From Stappia sp. (GTDB taxonomy: Bacteria; Pseudomonadota; Alphaproteobacteria; Rhizobiales; Stappiaceae): 37,613 nt of DNA. Below the pieces are notes generated by a model, which saw nothing but the letters and a program-made list of their open reading frames with translations, searched no databases and was not told the origin of the DNA. The number at the start of each line of letters is the position of its first letter. Positions within the stretch are counted from its first letter, which is position 1. Where the stretch lies: assembly GCA_002722295.1 (NCBI GenBank), contig PBLF01000018.1:284143-321755 (forward strand), in the 5' to 3' direction. Made by a program: the position numbers and the translations under genes. Of the stretch, positions 32,474-37,613 are shown piece by piece.

Positions 32474-33418
32474 GTGCCGAACAATGTCCGCAATCTCGAT
32501 CTGAACCTTCTCGTGGTTTTCGAGGCCATCTATTCCGCAGGCAATATCTCCTCGGCGGCCCGCACGCTCGGCGTCAGCCAGCCGACCATTTCCAATTCGC
32601 TTGCGCGTCTGCGAGAGTCCCTGGGAGACCCGCTTTTCGTGCGTGCCGGCAGGGGCGTCCAGCCGACGCCCAAATCCGTGCAGCTCATCGAGCCGGTACG
32701 CAAGGCGATGGCGCTCATCAACGATGGTATCGCCGACAGCCGCAGCTTCGACCAGGACACGGACACCCGTCATTTCCGTATTGCGCTTGCCGACATGCTG
32801 GAACCGGTGGTGATGCCGGCACTGGTGCGCAAGCTTCAGCACAATCGCACGGTTACCATCGAGGCGCTGCCGATTTACGACAAGCGCACCCCGGCCCAGA
32901 GGCTCAACGACGGCTCGCTCGACATCGTGATCGGCCCGTATCTTGCCGATACTTCCGATGCCGCCTGTCAGGCCCTTGGCGTTCCGCAAACCGTCGTCGC
33001 GGTGCGCAAGGGGCACCCGGAAATTCAGGGAAAGCTGACGCTCGAGGACTACGAGCGCGCGGGGCATGTCGCGGTTTCACCGGAAATGCGCGCCAATCTT
33101 CTTGTCGACGAGGTGATCCGCCGGCATCAGATCAAGCGTCATATCGCCTATGCGGTGACGAAGTTCTGGTCGTTTCCGCACATCATCGCGACCACGGACC
33201 TGATCGGGCTGATGCCGATCGAGTTCGCGGTCGAGATTGCCCGCATCTATCCGATTGACCTGTACCGCCTGCCTTTCGACATGCCGAGTGCCCAGGCGTA
33301 CTACATGACCTGGAAGAACAGCCTGTCCGCGGATCCGAGCCACGTGTGGCTGCGTGCCGGTATCGAGGATGCCTTCCAGGAAATTCGCGAGGGGATCGAC
33401 CGCAGGCTCATTCTGTAG
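32474..33418 (+). CDS. LysR-family transcriptional regulator, likely controlling the otn operon
   Basis: 314 aa from GTG 32474, giving VPNNVRNLDLNLLVVFEAIY, the usual start for this branch; no ATG fits well, and a GGGG lies nine bases ahead. The helix-turn-helix is GNISSAARTLGVSQPTISNS, LARLRESLGDPLFVRAGRG and QPTPKS, which belongs to the NodD/PcpR-like LysR group. The effector domain has FRIALADMLEPVVMPALV and LDIVIGPYLADTS. It is divergent from ltnD and the phased repeats lie between them, so threonate-type sugar acids are a sensible effector guess. Its last 11 bases overlap the end of the convergent MFS gene. Confidence 0.85.
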   Translation: MPNNVRNLDLNLLVVFEAIYSAGNISSAARTLGVSQPTISNSLARLRESLGDPLFVRAGRGVQPTPKSVQLIEPVRKAMALINDGIADSRSFDQDTDTRHFRIALADMLEPVVMPALVRKLQHNRTVTIEALPIYDKRTPAQRLNDGSLDIVIGPYLADTSDAACQALGVPQTVVAVRKGHPEIQGKLTLEDYERAGHVAVSPEMRANLLVDEVIRRHQIKRHIAYAVTKFWSFPHIIATTDLIGLMPIEFAVEIARIYPIDLYRLPFDMPSAQAYYMTWKNSLSADPSHVWLRAGIEDAFQEIREGIDRRLIL

Positions 33419-34658
33419 GAGCGGCCATGCTGCGGCGGACGTTCCAGTAGAACCAGGCGCTGAGAAGACCGGCGATCTGCACCGTGACGAGTCCGTACCG
33501 AAGACCCGCACCGGTTTGCGTGCCCCCGGCGAGGTCGCTGATCGCCCCGACGATGACAGGCCCGACGGCAATACCCAGGACATTGTAGCAGAACAGCACC
33601 ATGGTCGTGGCCATGGGCCGCATCACCGCGTCGACACCGCCGTGCAGATGCGCAAGCGTCGGCCCCCAGTAGGCGCTGGAGAAAAGCACCGAGATCGAAA
33701 GGGCCAGAACGCCCAGCGGAAGCCAGTCGGTCAGCAGAAAGGCGATGGCGAAGGGTTTCGCCGCGAAGGTCGCGACCACCAGCAGCGTCATGCGGTGGCG
33801 CGGGTCGCGTCGGGCGAGGTGATCGGCCAGGCGCCCGGAAAAGAACGTGCCGAGTCCCCCGACGACCCCCGCGACGAACGCCAGGATGACACCGGCCGCA
33901 AGCGGCGTGGCCCCGTGCTCGCGGATGAGGAACGTCGCGGTCCAGGTCAGCATCGCAAAGGTCACGATGCCGTTGACGCCTATCGCGAGCGTGAGGTTCC
34001 GCAAGCCGGGGTCGGGCGCGATGCGCGCCAGCGTGCGCCGGATCAGGGCACGCCTGTCGTCGCTCTCTCCGGGAAGGCTCCGGCGTTCCGGATCCTTCGT
34101 CGTGGTCAGCAGGATTGCGGCGAGCACCAGGCCGGGCAGCCCGGCGAAGACGAAGGCGTAGCGCCAGCCAAGCGTCTGGGTGATGAGACCGCCAAGCACG
34201 AAGGCGAGCAGAAGGCCGATGTTGGCGCCGGTCATGAAGGTCGAGATGGCGCTGGCGCGCCGTTCCGGCGGATAGAGATCGGAAATCATCGCGTGGGAGG
34301 TGGCCACCGCGCCGGACTCGCCGATGCCCACGCCGATTCGCAGCAACACGAGCTGGGCGAAGCTCTGTGCCATGCCGATCATCAGCGTGAGCGTGCTCCA
34401 TGCGATCATCGAGACGCCGATGATGTTGCGACGGTCGAAGCTCACGGCAAGACGCGCGATCGGAAATCCGAAAATCACATAGGCGACCATGAAGGCGGGG
34501 CCGGCGAGCAGACCCAGTTCGGTATCCGAGAGGGAAAACTCGGCGCCGATCGCAGCCAGGCAGATGTTGACGATATGACGGTCGAGCTGGTTGACCGCCA
34601 GGATAGAGGTCAGGAGAAAAAGCAAGCGGCGCTGCTGTCGCGCGCTTTCAGCCGTCAT
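33408..34658 (-). CDS. MFS transporter, spinster-like
   Basis: 416 aa from ATG 34656-34658. Twelve hydrophobic segments are visible. The N-terminus LTSILAVNQLDRHIVNICLA has the D-R of spinster-type MFS proteins, and AYVIFGFPIARLAVSFDRRN is the loop 2-3 signature in a changed form. GVGIGESGAVATSHAMISDL (fourth segment), FSGRLADHLARRDPRHR and FSSAYWGPTLAHLHGGV follow. Spinster-like permeases in alphaproteobacteria often sit with aromatic or acid-sugar catabolism genes. A perfect 20-base palindrome lies 25 bases upstream of the start codon. It may be transcribed with the GNAT gene 135 bases upstream, or have its own promoter. Confidence 0.82.
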   Translation of the reverse strand: MTAESARQQRRLLFLLTSILAVNQLDRHIVNICLAAIGAEFSLSDTELGLLAGPAFMVAYVIFGFPIARLAVSFDRRNIIGVSMIAWSTLTLMIGMAQSFAQLVLLRIGVGIGESGAVATSHAMISDLYPPERRASAISTFMTGANIGLLLAFVLGGLITQTLGWRYAFVFAGLPGLVLAAILLTTTKDPERRSLPGESDDRRALIRRTLARIAPDPGLRNLTLAIGVNGIVTFAMLTWTATFLIREHGATPLAAGVILAFVAGVVGGLGTFFSGRLADHLARRDPRHRMTLLVVATFAAKPFAIAFLLTDWLPLGVLALSISVLFSSAYWGPTLAHLHGGVDAVMRPMATTMVLFCYNVLGIAVGPVIVGAISDLAGGTQTGAGLRYGLVTVQIAGLLSAWFYWNVRRSMAAPTE

Positions 34659-34683
34659 GCGGGTCACCCGGACTGGAGAAGCG

Positions 34684-34703
34684 ACTGACCCGCTCGGGTC
34701 AGT
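34684..34703. promoter_or_regulatory. Perfect 20-base palindrome ahead of the spinster-like MFS gene
   Basis: ACTGACCCG (34684-34692) and CGGGTCAGT (34695-34703) are exact inverted copies around CT. It lies 25 bases upstream of the MFS start codon, where an operator or a 5' leader hairpin would be. It is 90 bases downstream of the GNAT stop, so it might instead end the GNAT transcript, but no T-tract follows. Confidence 0.5.
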
Positions 34704-34793
34704 GCAAGAGGTGGCCGACAGTTCCGTCCATCGGAGCACGCTTGTCAAATGCTATGGTGCCAATCGCGAAGACGTCCCGCCAAGCCTTGCATC

Positions 34794-35651
34794 TTATCCG
34801 AATGCCTGGGCGGCAAGCGCAAAGGTCGAGAAGTCCCGGCTCGTGACAAGCGGGTGTCGGCTCAGGACCATTCGCGTACCCCCGCCGACCGGATTGAGGC
34901 CATGCTCTTCAAGCATGTCGCCGAGCCCTGATCCGGCATCCGTGTCAACGCGAAGGAACCGACCCGCGGACGTGTCCAGAACAGCGGCCAGCAGGCTGCG
35001 GGCGCTCGCAAGGTCGCGCGCGACGAGCGGTCCCGCAACCTCGCCAAGACCAAACGGGCGAGTGATGACGAATCCTGAAAGGGCACTGCCCCTGACAAGC
35101 TTCAGCGCGCGGCCCTTGCGAAGACACGCGGCGAGAAGGTCCTTGCGGTCGTGCGAGCCTGCCTTGCGGTCGGCGGCGGCGAAGTCTTCAAGGTCGGCGA
35201 GCCCGGCGGCAACCGGACGGGCGTCATCTGGCTTTCCGTCCCGGCGCGGCGTTGCCGGCGGACGAACGATGCCCTGATGCTGGACAATTCGCCCCGCGTC
35301 GCGAAAACCGAGTTTTTCATAAAGGGGAGCGCCCTCGGGCGTCGCGACGAGCCTCCATTCGTCGGGGTCCGCGAGCGTCATCGCCTTTTCGAGGATGTGT
35401 CGGCCGAGTCCCGTGCCACGCCGGGCACGTGCGACGAGCACCATGTTCACGGCCACCACCGGGCCAAAGGGGGTGACGAGAGTGGTCGCCACCACCTCGT
35501 CGCCATCGAGCAGGGCCAGGCCCCGGGACAGGGCGAGAAAGAACGACCAGTCGTCGCGCGTGTGCGGCCAGCCGGCTTCCCGGCTGAGGGCGAGCGCGCC
35601 CTCAATGTGCGACCGACACGCGGAAACGGGCTCGGGACGTGAATTGGGCAT
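34794..35651 (-). CDS. GNAT-family N-acetyltransferase with Acetyltransf_18 C-terminal domain
   Basis: 285 aa from ATG 35649-35651. The N-terminal GNAT domain (residues about 5-130) has VVAVNMVLVARARRGTG with the acetyl-CoA loop R-x-x-G-T-G-L-G-R and LVATPEGAPLYEKLGFRDAG. After a Pro-rich linker, residues about 165-285 match the Acetyltransf_18 domain found at the C-terminus of GNATs, with GRFLRVDTDAGSGLGDMLEE and LNPVGGGTRMVL. The acceptor is unknown; such two-domain proteins are common and largely uncharacterised. It starts 30 bases after the PilZ gene ends and is probably co-transcribed with it. Confidence 0.78.
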   Translation of the reverse strand: MPNSRPEPVSACRSHIEGALALSREAGWPHTRDDWSFFLALSRGLALLDGDEVVATTLVTPFGPVVAVNMVLVARARRGTGLGRHILEKAMTLADPDEWRLVATPEGAPLYEKLGFRDAGRIVQHQGIVRPPATPRRDGKPDDARPVAAGLADLEDFAAADRKAGSHDRKDLLAACLRKGRALKLVRGSALSGFVITRPFGLGEVAGPLVARDLASARSLLAAVLDTSAGRFLRVDTDAGSGLGDMLEEHGLNPVGGGTRMVLSRHPLVTSRDFSTFALAAQAFG

Positions 35652-35681
35652 GCGTTAGGGCAAGGCGACGGCGAACGCTTG

Positions 35682-35957
35682 TCAGCCGTGGAGGATGTCG
35701 AGAGGCTCGTCGAACTGGACGCCAAGCTCGGTGGCGGTACGCCAGCGAACATGCGCCTTCATAGAGATATCCTCGTTGACGATCTGCAGCAGGAAAGTGT
35801 CCGGCACACCGACTGTGCTGGGCAGCTTGAGCAGCGCGCCTTGCTCGGAAAGATTGCGGATGCGGCAGTCGTAGACACTGATATTGTTGTCGAGCACGAT
35901 CTTTCCGCTTTTCAGCGTGCGGTGGCGCGGACTTGCGCGCCGCTCAAGATTGGACAT
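35682..35957 (-). CDS. Single-domain PilZ protein, probable c-di-GMP receptor
   Basis: 91 aa from ATG 35955-35957; longer in-frame extension upstream has no ribosome-binding site. The c-di-GMP binding pattern is complete: the R-x-x-x-R segment in ERRASPRHRTLKSGKIV and the D/N-x-S-x-x-G segment in IRNLSEQGALLKL. The middle strand set VRWRTATELGVQFDEP closes the barrel. The protein consists of PilZ alone, so it would act by binding a partner. Divergent from nnrU across 265 bases. No neighbouring cyclase or flagellar gene indicates its target. Confidence 0.85.
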   Translation of the reverse strand: MSNLERRASPRHRTLKSGKIVLDNNISVYDCRIRNLSEQGALLKLPSTVGVPDTFLLQIVNEDISMKAHVRWRTATELGVQFDEPLDILHG

Positions 35958-36222
35958 GGCTCTGCCGCTCCCGAAGCGAGACTCTGACGTTAAATAAGAC
36001 TGCTTTGCCTTAACAATCCACCCCATATGCGGCGGTTTCTGGCAAGCTTTGGGGTGATTTCTGGTGATGCCCTTTCGGGCGCGACGGAAGCTTTGCCTGC
36101 CTGAGCCCCTGCCTGAGCCATCGTGTCGCGGTGCCGATACGCCGCCCTGCAGTCTTGACCCTGTCACGCTGTGCGGGCAATCCAGTGCCAAGACACCCAG
36201 CCATGCGCGAGGTTACCGCAAT

Positions 36223-36798
36223 ATGACACTTCTGCTGATCGGCCTCATTCTTTTTCTCGGGGCACACATGCTGCCGGTTCTCGCGTCCCGGCGCGAGGCC
36301 CTTGTCTCCCGTTTCGGAGGGGCGGGGTACAGGATCGCCTTCAGCATTCTGGCCGGAATCGGTTTCGTTGCGATCGTCTACGGCTACGGCATGGCACGCG
36401 CCGCCGGTCCGGTGGCCCTGTGGTATCCGCCCGTGTGGACACGTCACCTGACCCTTCTGCTCATGGTTCCGGTCTTCGTTCTTCTGGTCGCGGCCTATCT
36501 GCCGACCGGGCACATTCGCAAGCGGACACGTCATCCCATGATCCTGGCGGTGAAGATCTGGGCTTTCGCACATCTTCTCGCGAACGGGGATCTCGCGTCG
36601 GTGCTTCTCTTCGGGACATTTCTCGCCTGGGGCGTGATCGACCGGATTTCGCTCAAGCGACGCGGCGTGGCCGGAGGCGCGGGTGCGGCGACGGTTTCGG
36701 CCGGCTCCGATGCCATCGCCCTGGTCGTGGGGCTCGGGATCTATGTCGCCTTCGTGCTCTGGCTGCACCCGCTGCTCATCGGCGTTCCGGTCATGTAG
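36223..36798 (+). CDS. nnrU: NnrU-family integral membrane protein
   Basis: 191 aa from ATG 36223 with GAGG nine bases ahead. About six hydrophobic segments are visible. The NnrU pattern is clear: MTLLLIGLILFLGAHMLPV, YRIAFSILAGIGFVAIVYGY, PVALWYPPVWTRHLTLLLM, RKRTRHPMILAVKIWAFAHL with charged RTRHP and LLANGD, and VLLFGTFLAWGVIDRISLK. In Rhodobacter NnrU is required for nitrite and NO respiration, though the family is wider (C-terminal relatives such as ZISO act on carotenoids). No denitrification enzymes lie in this window, so a role in NO metabolism cannot be shown here. Confidence 0.88.
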   Translation: MTLLLIGLILFLGAHMLPVLASRREALVSRFGGAGYRIAFSILAGIGFVAIVYGYGMARAAGPVALWYPPVWTRHLTLLLMVPVFVLLVAAYLPTGHIRKRTRHPMILAVKIWAFAHLLANGDLASVLLFGTFLAWGVIDRISLKRRGVAGGAGAATVSAGSDAIALVVGLGIYVAFVLWLHPLLIGVPVM

Positions 36799-37005
36799 AT
36801 CCGTCCGATCCGGGCGCCCTGCCTCACTTGCGCCACGATGGCGCGAGAGGGAGGCGGGGAGCTTGGGAGATGGGCGCGGGACGGTCCTTTTTCACAGGTG
36901 CCGGCCGGGCAAAGGCCGTTTGCCAGGTCCCGGGCAAATGGATATGGTGGCGCCGCTTCGGCCCGGGGCCGATCCGTCACAGTCATCGTCAGGAATTTTC
37001 AGCGC

Positions 37006-37313
37006 ATGTCGGACATTTTTCGCGAGGTCGACGAGGAAATCAGGCACGAGCGCTACAAGCGCCTCTGGGATCGCTTCGGCATCTACCTGATTGCCCTTGC
37101 CGTGCTCGTCGTGGTGGGCACCGCGGCCTATCGCGGCTGGCTCTACTGGCAGGAGCAGGCCGCGCGTCAGGCCGGTGACGTCTTTGTCACCGCGAGCCAG
37201 CTTGCCGAGGACGGCAAGTATGACGAGGCCGCCGCGAAGCTTGAGGAACTGTCCGACGCGACGGGCGGCTTTCCCGCCCTGGCGCGCCTGCGGGCCGCTT
37301 CGCTGGAGGCCTA
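37006..37313 (+). CDS. YfgM/TPR-like membrane-anchored protein (5' part only, frame broken)
   Basis: About 102 residues are visible from ATG 37006, behind AGGA. MSDIFREVDEEIRHERYKRL is followed by FGIYLIALAVLVVVGTAAYRG, one membrane helix, and then ARQAGDVFVTASQLAEDGKYDEAAAKLEEL, a first tetratricopeptide-type helix pair. This matches the YfgM-like periplasmic TPR proteins that usually precede bamB and der in alphaproteobacteria. The expected following TPR helices are missing: after EAYWR (near 37313) this frame becomes Ser/Arg/Cys-rich and non-coding, and it runs to the window edge. So the gene is cut by a sequence junction, not completed. Confidence 0.75.
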
Positions 37314-37613
37314 TTGGCGACCAACTACGACGTGCTCTTCCTGCGCACGCTCGTCGAGCAGCGGCAGCTCGCGCGCGAGCACGCGCTCGACTGCCTGCGC
37401 CGGATCGACGCCGCGGGGGCCCGCGCCCCCACGGCGTATCAGGCCGTGCTGCACCTCGACATGGTCGACGAGGGCACCGCCCGCAAGACGCACACCCGCG
37501 TCATGGCCCACTTCGAGCAGAGCGGCGAGGCCGTGGTCCGCGTCAGCCAGGAGGAGGCCGTGCGAGGCGTCTCCGACGAGGCGCCGGCCCTGCCCCAGAG
37601 GCCGGCGACCCCG
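37314..37613 (+). CDS. Foreign-looking coding fragment at the window end (partial)
   Basis: In the frame read from 37320 (ACC AAC TAC), 98 codons run to the last base without a stop. All but two end in G or C, and the region is about 75% GC, well above the rest. The translation TNYDVLFLRTLVEQRQLARE, with EHALDCLRRIDAAGARAP and later VLHLDMVDEGTARKTHTRV, looks like a real protein but I do not recognise it. Codon use is actinobacterial in style. It is not a continuation of the YfgM-like gene in any frame. Confidence 0.45.
   Translation, partial: MATNYDVLFLRTLVEQRQLAREHALDCLRRIDAAGARAPTAYQAVLHLDMVDEGTARKTHTRVMAHFEQSGEAVVRVSQEEAVRGVSDEAPALPQRPATP

Noticed and set aside
33408..33418. The 11-base overlap of convergent LysR and MFS genes as an error
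   Set aside because: Both proteins end at the usual family lengths, so a shared 3' end is the plain explanation.
35958..36222. TTG-N6-CAA sequence upstream of nnrU as an FNR/NnrR box
   Set aside because: The spacing is two bases short of the TTG-N8-CAA needed and the inner bases do not match.

Overview
This window looks like chromosomal DNA from a GC-rich (about 64% by eye) alphaproteobacterium, probably a Hyphomicrobiales/Stappiaceae-type organism. That placement is inference from GC content, codon use, NnrU next to a YfgM-like gene, and the density of peptide-ABC, LysR and MFS genes. I see no rRNA, tRNA, IS element, phage gene or CRISPR array. Most genes sit in short, tightly packed operons whose ends overlap by a few bases.

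Positions 1-5000 hold a transport locus: a Tat-exported SsuA-like binding protein, a DUF454 fusion membrane protein, a FecA-like TonB receptor and an NsrR-type Rrf2 regulator. The regulator keeps three Cys and Asp8, the ligand set of NsrR. A perfect palindrome sits in front of the DUF454 operon and a degenerate copy in front of the regulator, which suggests control by an Fe-S, NO-responsive repressor.

Positions 5000-13500 are ordinary accessory genes: two convergent LysE exporters, a 3-hydroxyisobutyrate-dehydrogenase-like enzyme, MFS exporters paired with LysR regulators, a sugar-epimerase-like SDR, and CsaA.

Positions 13583-25497 form the most interesting part: a divergent GntR/FCD regulator and a run of eight + strand genes. 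These encode an adducin-type class II aldolase homologue lacking the catalytic Glu, a complete dipeptide-type ABC importer (binding protein, two permeases, fused double ATPase), an M20 deacylase, a GhrA-like reductase, an acetylpolyamine-amidohydrolase/HDAC homologue and a class III aminotransferase. Together they suggest import of an N-acylated amine or peptide-like compound, removal of acyl groups, transamination of the freed amine and reduction of the product. I know of no described pathway with this gene set.

Positions 25660-28359 hold a P2-type cation ATPase with an unusual M6 segment. Positions 28373-32042 hold a compact otnI-otnC-otnK-ltnD set for four-carbon acid sugars (L-threonate/erythronate type), with a divergent LysR gene and a phased repeat array between them. 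Positions 33408-36798 hold an MFS permease behind a perfect 20-bp palindrome, a GNAT, a PilZ protein and NnrU.

The last gene, YfgM/TPR-like, starts at 37006. Its frame breaks near 37313, where the sequence abruptly becomes about 75% GC with actinobacterial-style codon use. This looks like a chimeric contig end rather than biology.
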